NCBI GenBank assembly: GCA_012932295.1
Contig: JAAONU010000001.1
Location: 1,674,001-1,738,000 of the forward strand
DNA from: Cyclina sinensis
Lineage: Eukaryota > Mollusca > Bivalvia > Venerida > Veneridae
Direction of reading: 5' to 3'
Length of the DNA stretch: 64,000 bases
The notes beneath the pieces were generated by a model, which was not told the DNA's origin, ran no database searches, and saw only the letters and a list, made by a program, of their open reading frames with translations. Of the stretch, positions 47,790 through 60,479 are shown piece by piece. Made by a program: the position numbers and the translations under genes. The first letter of the stretch is position 1, and each line of letters starts with the position of its first letter.

Positions 47790-48950
47790 TGATAAGTTAT
47801 TGACAGGACTAAACCCCCATAAACCCCAAGGTCCAGATGAGATCCCCTCCAGGTTACTCAAAGAACTACACACACAGATAGCACCAATCCTCAAAATCAT
47901 ATTCTAAATGGGTATTGTTCCTAAGGATTGGAAACATGCCATCACACCAGCATACAAAAAAGGATCAATCAAAACCTAGCAACTACAGACCAATATCACT
48001 CACATGTATAGCATCAAAACTAGTGGAACACATCAATGTCTCAAAAATGATGGATTACTTTGACAAACACAACATACTTTGTCCCCAGCAACATGTATTC
48101 AGGTCAAAAGATAGCTGTGAGACACAGCTCATTGGCTTCACACAAGAAATAGCTGACAACCTAGATCAAGGTCAACAAACTGATGTCATTGTCATGGATT
48201 TCAGTTAAGTTTTCAACAAAGTAGACCACCACAAACTCATACACAAGCCGAAACACATGGGAGTTCATCCACACATCAGTTAGGAAGTGTCAGGAGCCAG
48301 ATGCAGTCTATTTGCGGACGAAACCACTGTTTATTTAACATAAGCATCTGCACAAATCATACAAAATGTTTTGCACAACCTTGAAATATGGATAAAGAAT
48401 GGTCAATGGAATTCAACCCTGACAAGTGTGAAGTACTCAGAATACACAGGAAAAAGAAACCGGTCATCTTTCCTTGCACCCTACTAAGTACTATACTGAA
48501 AAAGCCACAGAAAATGCAAAATACTTAGGAGTTACTATAGTATAAGTAGTAACCTGGTCATCCCACATAAACAACATTACAAACAAAGCAAAATACAGCT
48601 TAAGGCTCATCAGACAAAATGTCAAAACACAAAACAAACAACTTAAAGAAGCAGCACACAAAACATATGTAAGACCACAGGTCAAATACTGCTAAACCAT
48701 ATGGCACCCATGGCAGAAATATCTCACTCACAGAATAGAAATGGTCCAGAGGTCAGCTGCAAGGTACGTTCATAATGATTACCACTATACAAGGAGTGTA
48801 ACAAACATGATTAAGAAACTAAAATGGTCAACATTAGAACAAAGGCAAAACCATGCCGGCCTGGTCATGCTACACTAAATGAAAAACAAACAAGTCAATG
48901 ACGATCACAATCACCTTACTAACACAAGAAAGAACAAATTTCTCATCCTG
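47790..48950 (+). pseudogene. Decayed non-LTR retrotransposon RT (jockey/CR1-type), internally deleted
   Basis: Fragments in shifting frames: NPHKPQGPDEIPSRLLKEL, IVPKDWKHAI, SNYRPISLTCIASKLVEH, then, after a deletion, RLFADETTVYLT-like and FNPDKCEVLRIHRKKKP, KYLGVTI and AKYSLRLIRQN. The central GVRQGS..GPLLF segment is missing. Several stops. This is the usual RT order of jockey/CR1 elements. Confidence 0.8.
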
Positions 48951-48964
48951 CAAATCAAATAATA

Positions 48965-49690
48965 TTAGAATTTCGGTCGTTATCCTTAGATTACCATAGA
49001 GGTTTATGACTGTAAACCTTTATTTACTTTAGTAATTCATTGTTTTCTCAGTAACTTAGTTTATCAAACATAAACCAAGGTTCCCGTCCGTAAACAATGG
49101 TTCACGACCGTTATCCTACGTTTTTGCTTGAAAAGACTGGTTAAATTCCGTAAAATATATTTCAAGGGAAGTCAACCATCCCAAACAATGTGAACCTATG
49201 TTTACGCCCATTAATCTAGATTTTACAATCGATATAACAGGTTTTTCAATCGTAACACCTGGTTTTTCGAATTTTATCCTATATTTTCGAGCGTAAATAT
49301 AGGACAACCGCCGTAAACCCTAGATTATGCTCTTGAACCTATATTTACGTTTGATAAACTAGGTTTTTCGAAACAATTGTAAATTTCTGAGGTTAACCAT
49401 AGTTTACGAACGTGAACCTATGTTTAAGAACACTATCTTCTTGTTACGATCGTGAGCCCCCGTTTACACTCGTAAAGGATAGCTTACAAACGTAACCTAT
49501 ATTTTCGACCGTAAACTTGTGTTTTCAAACGTGATCTATGGTTTACGAGCGTAAACTACGGTTTATGACATTAACCCATGATTTCGCGTGAAAATACAAG
49601 TTAATATTTGAAACACTAGGTTTTACGTTTGAAGAACCTGGTTAATCAACCGTAAATCCTAGATTTTTGACCGAAAACATAGGTTCATGT
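48965..49690. repeat. Degenerate 20-bp palindromic tandem array
   Basis: About 36 units with a period near 20 bp. The consensus by eye is TTTACGACCGTAAACCTAGG; both TTTACG/CGTAAA and CCTAGG read the same on both strands, so each unit is a near-palindrome. Units vary widely, with occasional 21-bp spacing. Not coding. Confidence 0.82.
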
Positions 49691-49699
49691 AATAATTGG

Positions 49700-51300
49700 A
49701 CAATTGGCGTGCCATAATCCTAATTGTGCCAGCTTTTATCGGTGGACTGAATAATTTTTATAAATTTTAAACATTCCAAATAAATGATTAAATAACATCT
49801 TTAGTAAAATCTTGTTTTCTTTGTAATTATCTTTTATAATTTTGATGTTGCTGACATGTGCCTGCCTAGTAAAGTCAGTATTGACTTTTGGCAGTAATAA
49901 GTAGAAGTCATTGATAGCTTCCGAATGGGAAAAATGGATTATGGTTGATATTTGTAGTCTCACTATATTTTGCCTCTTAAGGTTAACCGATTTTACAGGC
50001 TGATAGTTTGTTTGTTCACCCTCCTCGTCTTAAAGCTTGAACAACTAAGGAAATATCAGATCTATGAAAGTGGTTCAACTCTTTAAGCATGATGAATTGG
50101 ACTAGGTCAAATGATAAATCGCAGCACTAACTCGTGCACAGGTGCATGCACAGCCACATGTATCTCAAACGCTTTCCACGGGGATTTCATTCATTTTATA
50201 CATATTTTTTTAAAAATAATTTCTTTAACTCTAGTTCTCTTTGTGATTTATTTGAATCAATCTATAAAAAAATGACTATGAATAGCGAACAAACGAGCAA
50301 CTAACATTTTACAGATATTTGTTACATTGCGCTATTTTTGGATAACCACATTTCGGTCATCAAAGTTTTAAACGAAATTCTTTGGTGTAATATATTTTTT
50401 TCGTCTAAATGCCGAATACATTTTTCAATTAATCATCATATTTTCAAAATAATGATTCGTCCTAAGAATTAAAGTAGAAGTTAGGATTAAAACATATCCA
50501 TCTTAAAGGAGATATATGAATAAGAATTCGTTTAAATGATTTTTTAATGTTGATGTTACTTCTACAGACTGTTTTAAAAGTATTTGCACATCCTTTACAA
50601 TCGACGAAAACGTTTAAGAATATTTAATAACATGCGATGCAATAAAATGAATAAAATTCAAAACAATAAAAAAAAGTTTAATTTTGAGTCGGCAAGGAAA
50701 ATAACAATACAACATAAGCTCTGAAGAGCTTTTGAACCAACTATAAAATAAATGTTAAATGATAAATTTTGCTTTTAGTTCCTCGCGAGGTTTTGAATTC
50801 TCCTCGCTAGTATCTACTGTATGTTCACCTGAAAGGGTGGGACAAGAGATTTTTTTCAACAAAAATCGCCTGACAAACAGGCTATATTTTACGTGGTTGG
50901 AACGGGATTCCGTATTAAACCGAGGTCCCATGTATCAGTGCTATATATTGGAAAAGAATCGGGGGTGATTCTGGAATGAGATGTTTCTGTATCTTGCATT
51001 ATCCGTACAACCTAAATTAACTAAAACTATGCAACAGGCGTCGGTATTATGGGCAACCGACTCGAGTGATAAATAAACTAGTGATAAGTTGTAGAATTTA
51101 AGATAATTATAAGTTAGTTATTACAAATTATTCCAATACTGAATTTTTTTATTTCCGATAAATGGTCAGAGTTAATGAAATACTCCAAATCAATGATTTT
51201 TTTCTCAGAAAATAAATGTTCAAAATTCATAGATACCAAATACAAATAATGACATTGATTCCTGTAACAATGACAAAATGCCTTCTTTCATCAGAATCCG
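49700..51300. other. AT-rich intergenic sequence
   Basis: I see no gene, repeat array or RNA here apart from short random ORFs without recognisable motifs. Confidence 0.5.
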
Positions 51301-51469
51301 ATCAAGTCTATTTTCCAGGGAAGCACCTTCACGACGGCAACGACATACTTGCAAAGTCTACATTAACTGAATGGCACACTGACAAATATTGTTTAGACTC
51401 ATTTATTTTACATCGATTGCGATACAAGTTCTTACAACTTAGATTCATCACACACGATGACTGCATCCT

Positions 51470-51600
51470 GGGTTCCGTACCAGTATTCGGGCAGCGTGGA
51501 GGAATGAGAAGATCGTGAGAGAATCTCGCGTATGACGGGATTCAAACCCGCGACCTCCGGATCCGGAGCCCTGCACTCTACCCCTGGACCACGGTGCTTC
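51470..51600 (-). repeat. tRNA-derived SINE-like head (Arg-CCG-like)
   Basis: On the minus strand, box A TGGTCCAGGGG (51581-51591) matches TRGYNNARNNG, and box B GGTTTGAATCC (51538-51548) has one mismatch. Between them CTCCGGA could be an anticodon loop with CCG. Acceptor ends do not pair, so it is not a working tRNA. The body probably extends toward 51300; the 3' end is not defined. Confidence 0.6.
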
Positions 51601-51626
51601 CTAATACACCTATATACAAATTATAT

Positions 51627-54600
51627 TGTAATGAGCTAATCAGGTCTTTTCCCTGGAGAGGAACACCCACAAGTACAGTAAGATAATCAGGTTTTCCCCT
51701 GAAGACACACCCACAAGTAAAATGAGCTAACCAGGTCTATTTCCCTCAATCAGGTCTATTCCCGTGAATGGTACACCCACAAGTACAAATAAGCTTACCA
51801 GGTCTCTTCTCCTGATTAGCGTACCCACAAGTACAATGAACTAACCAAGTTTATTCCCTGACTATGATGGCACACCCAACAAAACTATGAACTAATCAGA
51901 TCTATTTCTCTGAATGGAACACCCACAAGAACAATGAACTAACCAGGTCTATTTCCATGAATAGCAACCCCACAAGAACAAAGAACTAACAAGGTCTATT
52001 TCCCGGAATGGCACATCCACAGGTACAATGAGCTAACGAGGTCTATTCCCCTGAATGGCACACCCACAAGAACAATGAAATAACCAGGTGTATTTACCTG
52101 AATAAGATCTATTCCCCTGAGTGGCACATCCACAAGTACAATGAGCTAAACAGGTCTATTTGCCTGAAAGGCACACCCAAAAGTATAATGAGCTAACCAG
52201 GTATGTTTCCCTAAAAGGCACACCCAAAAGTTTAATGAGCTAACCAGGTCTGTTTCCCTGAATGGCACACCCAAAAGTTTAATGAGCTAACCAGGTCTGT
52301 TTCCCTGAATGGCACACCCACAATAACAATAAACTAATCAGGTTTCTTTCCCTGAAGGGCACACCAACAAGAACAATGAACTAATCAGGTTTCTTTCCCC
52401 GAAGGGCACAACAACAAGAACAATGAACTAACCAGGTGCATTTCCCAGAATCAGGTCTATTCCCCTGAGTGGCACAACCTCAAGTTCAATGACCTAACCA
52501 GGTCTATTCCCCTGTGTGGCGCATCCACAAGTACATTGAGCCAACCAGGCCTATTCCCCTGAATAGCACACCGACAAGAACAATGCGCTAACCAGGTCTT
52601 TTTTCCTGAATGGCATACTCACACGAACAATGAAATAAAAAGGTCTTTTTTCCGGAATAGCATATCTACAAGAAAAAAACTAACAAGGTCTATTTCCCTG
52701 AATGACACACCCAAAGAACAATGAACTAACCAGGTGTATTTCCATGAATGGCATACCAACAAGTACAATGAACTTACCAGGACTATTTCCCTGAGGGGCA
52801 TACCCACAAGAACAATTAGATTACCAGGTCTATTCCCCTGAATGCCACACCGACAAGAAAAATGAACTAACCACGTCTATTCCTCTGAATGGCACACACA
52901 CACAAGAACAATTTAATAACCAGGTCTATTCCCCTCAATGGCACACCTACAAAACAATGAAATAACCAGGTCTTTTTCCCTGAATGGCACTCCTATAAGA
53001 AAAATAAACTAACTAGGTCTATTCCCCGAGTGGCACATCTACAAGAACAATTAATTAACCAGGTATATTTCCCTAAATTACAATTACAATGAGGTAACAA
53101 CATCTATTTACATGAGTGGCACATCCACAAGAACAATGAGCTAACCAGTTGTATTTCGCTGAATCAGGTCTATTCTCCTGAGTGGTACACCCTTAATTAC
53201 AATGAGCTAAACAGGTTTATTTCCCTGAATGGCACACCCGCAAATATAATGAGCTAACCAGGTCTATTTCTGTGAGTGGCGCACCCATAAGAACAATGAA
53301 CTAACTAAGTCTATTTCCCTGAATGCAAACCAAACAAAACAATGAACTAACCTGGTCTATTTCATTGAATAGAGCACCCACAAGAACAATGAACTAACCA
53401 TGTCCATTTTCTTGAATGGCGCACCCACAAGTACATTGAACTAACCATGTCTTTTTCTCTAAATGGCATACCGACAAGAACAATGAACTAACCAGGTCTA
53501 CACCCCTGAATGGCCCACCCACAAGAACAATGAACTAACCAGGTCTATTTCCTTGAATGGCACACCCACAAGAACAATGAACTAACCAAGTCTATTTCAC
53601 TGAATAGCACACGCATAAAAAAATAAAGGAATATCCAGGTCTATTCCCCTGAATGGTACACCTACAAGAACAATCACTTAACCAGGTCTATTCTTCTTTA
53701 TGGCACAACTTCAAGAGCTGTGGACTAACCAGGTCTATTCCCCCGAGTGGCACATCTACAAGAACATTTAATTAAACAGGTCTATTCCCCTGAGTGGCAC
53801 AACTACAAGAGCTATGGACTAGCCAGGTCCATTCTCCTGAGTGGCACATCTAGAAGAACAATTAATAAACAAGATCTATTCCCCTGAATGTCACACCTAC
53901 AAGAACAATAAACTAACCAGGTATATTTCCCTGAATGGCACCACCACAAGAACAATAAACTTACCAGGTCTATACCCCTTAATGGCAAATCTACAAAAAT
54001 AATGAACTAACCAGTTCTATTCCCCTGAATAGCACACGCACAAGAAAAATGATCTAACCAGATCAATTCCCCTGAATGGCACAACTACAAGAAAAATTTA
54101 TTAACCAGGTCTATTTCCCTGAATGGCAAACCTAAAAGAAAATGAACTAACATGGTCTATTTCCCTGAATGGCACACCCACAAGAACGATAAACTAACTA
54201 GGTCTTTTGGCATGAATGGCACAACTACAGTTAACAAGTTATTAACCAGGTCTATTACCCTGAACGGCACAACTACAAGAGCCATGAACTAACCAGGTCT
54301 ATTGCCCCGAGTGGGACATCTACAAGAACAATAATTAACCAGGCCTATTCCCCTAAATACCACACCTACAATAACACCAAAATTACCAGGTCTTATCCCC
54401 TGAGAGGCACACCCACAAGTACAATGAGCTTACCTGGTCTATTACCCTGAATTGAACATTCACAATAAAAATTAACAAACCAGGTGTATTTCCCTGAATC
54501 AGGTCTATTCCCCCGAATGGGACACCTACAAGTACTGAGCTAATCAGGTCTATGTCCCAGAGTGGCGCTTCCATAAGAACAATGAGCTAACCAGGTCTAT

Positions 54601-54732
54601 TTCCCTGAATTGTGCACAATAAAGTATAATGAGCTAATAAGGTCTATTTCCCTGAGTGGCACAGCCACAAGTTTAATGAGCTAACCAGGTCTATTTCACT
54701 GAAGGGAACACCCGCAAGAACAATGAACAAAC
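51627..54732. repeat. 47-bp minisatellite, left block
   Basis: About 66 units of 47 bp, consensus AGGTCTATTTCCCTGAATGG CACACCCACAAGAACAATGA ACTAACC (written in pieces). The 47-bp period was measured at 53494-53541. Units are diverged with indels. Confidence 0.9.
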
Positions 54733-56076
54733 AAGAAATGTTTGTAAAACATACATGCCCCCCAGCAGCACCTAACTGCTTGTGGTTGGGCCAAAGCGTT
54801 CTCTAGTTATTGATCGGAAACCGTTTTTAGGATGAAGGTCCATGTGAGCTTGACCTTTGACCTAATGACCTCAAAGTCAATAGGGGTCATCTGCTGGTGA
54901 TGACCAACCAGCATACCAAGTTTGGTGAACCTAGGTCAAAGCATTCTCTAGTTATTGATCGGAAACCGATTTTAGGACGAAAGTCTCTGTGAGCTTGACC
55001 TTTGACCACATGAACTCAAAATCAATAGGGGGTCATCTACTTGTGAAGACCAACCAATAACCAAGTTTGGTGAACCTAGGTCAAAGTGTTCTCTAGTTAT
55101 TGATCGAAAACCGTTTTTAGGATGAAAGTCTCTGTGATCTTGACCTTTGACCTAATGACCTCAAAGTCAATATGTATCTTCTTCTGGTGATGGCCAACCA
55201 GCATACCAAGTTTGGTGAACCTAGGTCAAAGCGTTTTCTAGTTATTGATGGGAAACCGTTTTAGGGATGAAAGTCCCTGTGAGCTTGACCGTTGACCTAA
55301 TGTTCTCAAAGTCAACAGGAGTCATCTACTGATGAAAACCAACCAGCATACCAAGTTTTGTGAATCTAGGTCAAAGCGTTCTCTAGTTATTGATCGGAAA
55401 CCGTTTTTAGGATGAAAGTCTCTGTGTTCTTGACCTTTAACCTAATGAACTCAAAGTCAATAGGGGTCATCTACTGCTGATGACCAACCAGCATACCAAG
55501 TTTGGTGGACCTAGGTCAAAGCTTTCTCTAGTTATTGATCGGAAACCGTTTTTAGCATGAAGGTTCCTGTGAGCTTGACCTTTGACCTAATGACTTCAAA
55601 ATCAATAAGGGTCATTTACTTGTGATGACCAACCAGCATACCAAGATTGGTGAACCTAGGTCAAAGCGTTCTATAGTTATTGATCGGAAACCGTTTTTAG
55701 GATGAAGGTCCATGTGAGCTTGACCTTTGACCTAATGACCTCAAAGTCAATAGGGGTCATCTACTTGTGATGACCAACCAGCATACCAAGTTTGGTGAAC
55801 CTAGGTCAAAGTGTTCTCTAATTATTGATCGGAAACTGTTTTTAGGATAAAGGTCCCTCTGAGCTTGACTTTTGATCTAATGACCTCAAAATCAATAGCG
55901 GGTTATCTGCTTGTCATGATCAACCAGCATACCAAGTTTGGTGAACCTAGGTCAAAGCGTTCTCTAGTTATTGATCGGAAACGAAGTGTCTACCGACGGA
56001 CCGACCGACAGACGGACCGACCGACCGACCGACATTTGCAAAAATAGATGCCCCCTCATCTTCGATGGGGGGGCAT
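54733..56076 (+). mobile_element. Tandem-core element with nine 145-bp copies, inside the minisatellite
   Basis: Starts AAGAAATGTTTGTAAAAC. GCGTTCTCTAGTTATTGATC recurs at 54796, 54941, 55086, 55231, 55376, 55521, 55666, 55811 and 55957 (145-146 bp). A GACCGACC tract follows (55990-56032) and the hairpin ATGCCCCC...GGGGGCAT ends it. AAC flanks both sides and the 47-bp array continues in frame, so it is an insertion. No real ORF. Confidence 0.82.
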
Positions 56077-57150
56077 AACCAGGTCTATTTCACTGAAGGG
56101 AACACCCGCAAGAACAATGAACAAACCAGGTCTATTTCGCTGAAGGGAACACCCGCAAGAACAATGAACAAACCAGGTCTATTTCGCTGAAGGGAACACC
56201 CGCAAGAACAATGAACAAACCTATTTCCCTGAATCAGGTCTATTCACCTTAATGGCACAACCACAAGTACATTGAGCTAGCCAGTTCTACTTCTCTGAAT
56301 GGCACACCCACAAGTTATATGAACTGACCGGGTCTATTTTCCTGAATGGCACACCCACAAACACAATGAATTGACGAAGTCTATGTCCCTGAATGGGAAA
56401 CCCACCAGTACAAACAACTTACCAGGTCTATTCCCCTGAATGACACACCCACAAGTACTACGAGCTAACCAGGTCTTTTTCCCTGAATGGCACAAGCACG
56501 AGTACGATTAGCTGACCAAGTCTAGTTTACATTGTGGCACACCTAAGAGGATGACGAATTGACTACGTCTGTTTACTCATTGAGACAACAAGAAGTCTAT
56601 ATCCATATGTAACACATTCACGAGGAAGACAAACTGACCATGACTATTTCCCGGATTGACATATTGACGGCGACGAATGTCTGATCATGTCAATTTCCCG
56701 GAGAGACAGACTAATTGTGACAACAAACTGACCATGAATATTTTCCCGAGTACAACTCTCACCTAAACGAAAAACTGATATAGTATTTTTCCCAAAAAGG
56801 CAAAGTCACGACGACGTCGGACTGACCAAATCTGTTTCCCTGAATGGCATAGTCACAACGACAACCAACCGACCATGTGCTTTCCTGGTGTGGCACACCC
56901 ACCATGGAGACGAACTGACCAAGTCTATTTCCCTGGGTGGCATACCCTCGAGAAAGAAAATGGAAGGTCGAAAGGTATTTCCTGGAGTGGCATATTCACG
57001 ACAACGACGGACTTACCAAGTTTATTTCCCGTAGTGCCACAATCACGATAACGCCGGACTGACCTTATCTATTTCTCGGAGCGTTGGAGTTACGACGGAC
57101 TAACCAAGTCCAGTTACCGGTAAGCATGCTCAAAACATGCATGCTCAAAA
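56077..57150. repeat. 47-bp minisatellite, right block, decaying rightwards
   Basis: Three nearly identical units (AGGTCTATTTCGCTGAAGGG..) near 56081-56220, then diverged units to about 56520, then loosely related segments with GACCAAGTCTATTTCCC to about 57110. Confidence 0.75.
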
Positions 57151-57483
57151 CAACGACGGACTTACCATCGTTGAGCGGCGAAGTAACAACGGAGTAACGA
57201 CGACGTCGGACTATTTTTACAAGGGTGGAAGAGACTCACGAGGTCGACAAACTGACCATATGATGTCTATTTTTAGTAATCAGACTCACTGGGAGAAAGA
57301 ATTTACCAGATCTATTCCCAGGATTGCAGACGCAAATAAACATTTAGCTGAAAAGGTCAATCTTGTTTGAGCGAAGTTTTATTCATAGTGGCGGATAAAA
57401 TGGACCGGTAAAAATAAGGCCTTTTAGGAATACCTAGCTGTTTCAAAATCTGGTGAGCAAACCAGTGAAAATGAAGGTCAAAT

Positions 57484-57531
57484 ACAACAACAACAATAAT
57501 AATAATAATAATCATCATCATCATCATCATA
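57484..57531. repeat. (CAA)n-(TAA)n-(TCA)n microsatellite
   Basis: Compound trinucleotide repeat of about 48 bp. Confidence 0.9.
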
Positions 57532-58850
57532 AACAATGAAGTTAAGAAAAAAACTTGGAAAATAAATGAAGATTTCGAGAAAAACGACAGCTTCTGGACG
57601 ATATGAACGATAATAGCTTTGTAATTATTACTTATTCATTTAGGAATTTAGGGTAAAATGTATGAAAGCGTCTTTTAAAATATTTTTCACATACATATTA
57701 AACCCACTGTTTGATTTACCTTACAGATAGAGGTTATCTAAGTTGAGGACAAGACTGAAATTCAAGTTCGAATATCATGTAATATTACTCTTCCCTATTC
57801 AAACTGACAGTCCTTTGATGAAAAGAATTTTAGCCAACATATAATAGTATCATGATTTTTACTTTGGTAGAATAGTTATATTTACAAAAGAAATGCTATA
57901 CCTCACATTTTCCATATACAATTTATAATTAGTTTAGTCAATACAATTAAATACCTGAAGGCATAGCTTTTCTTAAATTTACACCATATAAAGAAAGCCA
58001 TTCATTTAATATAAGGCCTCAATTGATGTGTTTAAATGAATTTAGTACATTGGTAGCTAGATGTTAGCAACTCTTACAAATATTGACCTAACCAAATAAA
58101 ATAACGATATTTTTCATTTGCAGAAATGTAGATTTTTGCCTAGATTCTGCATGCTTGCAGGAAAATTTTGGAGAGGTACAGGTACACAATGGAATTTGTC
58201 TTTGCACTTTGTTATTTTGGACACTGTTGAAAAGTAGGAGAATTGTTAAACGGTATGAACGGATAAACTCACCAAACCCAAGCTGTCTGATGTCTCTCTT
58301 TTCATAATGTATAAATGCTACTTAATAAAAACTTCCACACTCATTAGTTGATAAGAATTGATTTTAACCCGATCAAGCTGGCAACAGATCCCCACTGTCC
58401 TGTCACAAAAAGGGCTAAAGTCAATAGGAGTATATCACCGTAATCTGCGCTGTCCCTTCAATACAAAAGCTTGGAAACAGAGTGTAAGAAAAACATCATT
58501 TAGACTAAAGTCTGTTTACGTACATTCCCTGAGTTGTGGAGGCGGAACAAGGTCAAAAGACAGAACATTTACTTTCTGTGGTATTTCATTTGACTACTTA
58601 AATCAAGTTAAGCTTAATAGCCGATTGTCGCTGTATACTGCCACATTTTACACCACAAAGCACTATATTTTGAACAACTCATTATTGCGACATGCTTCAT
58701 TTTAATGACTTATATCGCAATGTAATTTAATAATGACAAATGGTACGCCATTTGCACATGAATCGTTTTACATTTTTTCTCGCTAAATGGCTTCGTGCTG
58801 GAAGATTCTACAGATTTTTCTATACATTAGCATATCAGAATAATATATTA
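57532..58850. other. Intergenic sequence without recognised features
   Basis: Contains one open frame of 115 codons at 58358-58705 with no family motif, probably chance. Confidence 0.45.
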
Positions 58851-58852
58851 TC

Positions 58853-59410
58853 CCGTGCCGAAGGCGGAGGGATATAGATTTAGCGTTGTCCGTCCAGCTG
58901 TTCGTTCGTCTGTCCGACCGTCACACTTTTTATTTGGAACATAACTAAAAACTATTCACACTAGCTGTATATGTGGTTAGATCTCACTGAGTGAAAGTGC
59001 AGTGCATAAGAAAATTTAACTCTTCACTTCATAAGTTTAGAGTTATTCACCTTTGTTAATTTTAATACTTAATTTCTGTCTGGACCATAACACAAAAAGT
59101 ATTTGAGATATCAAAATTAATTCATAGGTTCATAGATGACATTCAAGGGGTCATGCAGTGCATAGGAACTTAACTCTTCACTTGTTTAGACCAAAATATT
59201 GCTATTCTTCCGCTGCTTTTTGAGAATGGTTTGACTTCATTTCTCTCAAACGACCTCATTTGCTGTAACAGCTGTAACATGCCTTTTTCATGGGCATTGA
59301 TTCATTATTGAAAAGATACCAAATTGATTTGTCACTTAAATTTCGAGTTTAAAGATCTAAATAAACTTAACAGCCACATTCCAGTTATTTGTACCATTCG
59401 GCGAGGTATA
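58853..59410 (-). mobile_element. Tandem-core-type element, reverse orientation
   Basis: On the minus strand it ends in CCCTCCGCCTTCGGCACGGG (a terminal hairpin), preceded by a GGACGGAC-type tract (58890-58925) and two diverged copies of a core with GTGCAGTGCATA..AACTCTTCACTT. The left end by this orientation lies near 59395-59410 (CTCGCCGAATGG). Confidence 0.6.
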
Positions 59411-60479
59411 TCAATTCAACGAATTTGCTTGTTTCTAGTTAGAAATGAAACGCGTCAGTTTCCAAAATTGACAATATGTATGGAGCATATGGTTTACATG
59501 TAGTAACAGGATATACTTTCTCACGGTAGAATACAAAGTAAGGATACGATAAAATGAATGTTCTAATACTTTCGCCTGCACGATATCTTGATCACATAAT
59601 CGTGATGAAAATTCTAAGAATGTGAATCTTCAGTTTATTTTTACACGTCCCGTTCTTTCCTTATATTCTTTGTTGATCTGCTAAATAGCTGTTATACATT
59701 TCGTATTTTGAAAAATTTCTTAGCGCACTTAAAATCTGTCTGTGCCTCGAATGTTTATAAAATTCTCCTTAGTGTTTCATAATATCTATGTATCTTTTTC
59801 AGTATTTTCTCATTAAAACATCAGTCAAGTGATGTGTAATTTTCACATTAATTTTGACAATAAATGGCGAATATCATGCTCTGAGCGCATTTGATATATT
59901 TAGATTACGATGATTTAAGATGAAATGCAAGCTAAAATATTTCTGTGAAAGAGCACCTGAGTAATTTAATGACACATTTCATGCTTGTTTAAATATAAAT
60001 ATAAACATAAATATTTAACGATATATTTAACTGACATCCGTTTGGCAATACAATATAAATAAATAAAGAATATTATTGTTGTGTTTTTTTTTTATATACA
60101 AACTTCTTTCTTCTCTTGAATGTTATGTTTAAATACCAGTGGATGCTATAAATGCTCTTGAAACGCCCACATAATTTACAAATATTTCAAAAAGATACCA
60201 TTAGCTTCTAGTACAGGTTCTGTTGACTGATTTGTGTTTTCTTGAATGGCACATCTCTAACTAGTATTCGAACTCAGAACCTTTCAGACTTGAACAAAAA
60301 ACCTATAAACTGAAATTTTGAGGCCCGCAATTTCCAGTTCTATTTTGAATTTTTTTACGGAGTATACCGTATCTGAAGTGATGTTCCGTGTTTGTAGGTA
60401 AGGTTTCTAATGGAACGCAGGCGGCTCTTTAGTCGAGATAAAGTGCCTCCACATTTGACATTTTGTTGTTTACCAGAAT

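Noticed and set aside
48965..49690. CRISPR or telomere-type array
   Set aside because: The 20-bp units are contiguous and degenerate with no spacers; not a telomeric motif.
51216..51518. 100-codon open frame
   Set aside because: Overlaps the SINE-like sequence and has no domain features.
51525..51600. Functional tRNA-Arg(CCG) gene
   Set aside because: Acceptor ends do not pair and the T-loop lacks the TTC; better read as a SINE head.
55865..56047. 60-codon frame ending in repeated TDRPTDR
   Set aside because: Translation of the tandem core and GACCGACC microsatellite, not a protein.
58358..58705. 115-codon open frame
   Set aside because: No recognisable motif, no splice context, composition like surrounding non-coding DNA.
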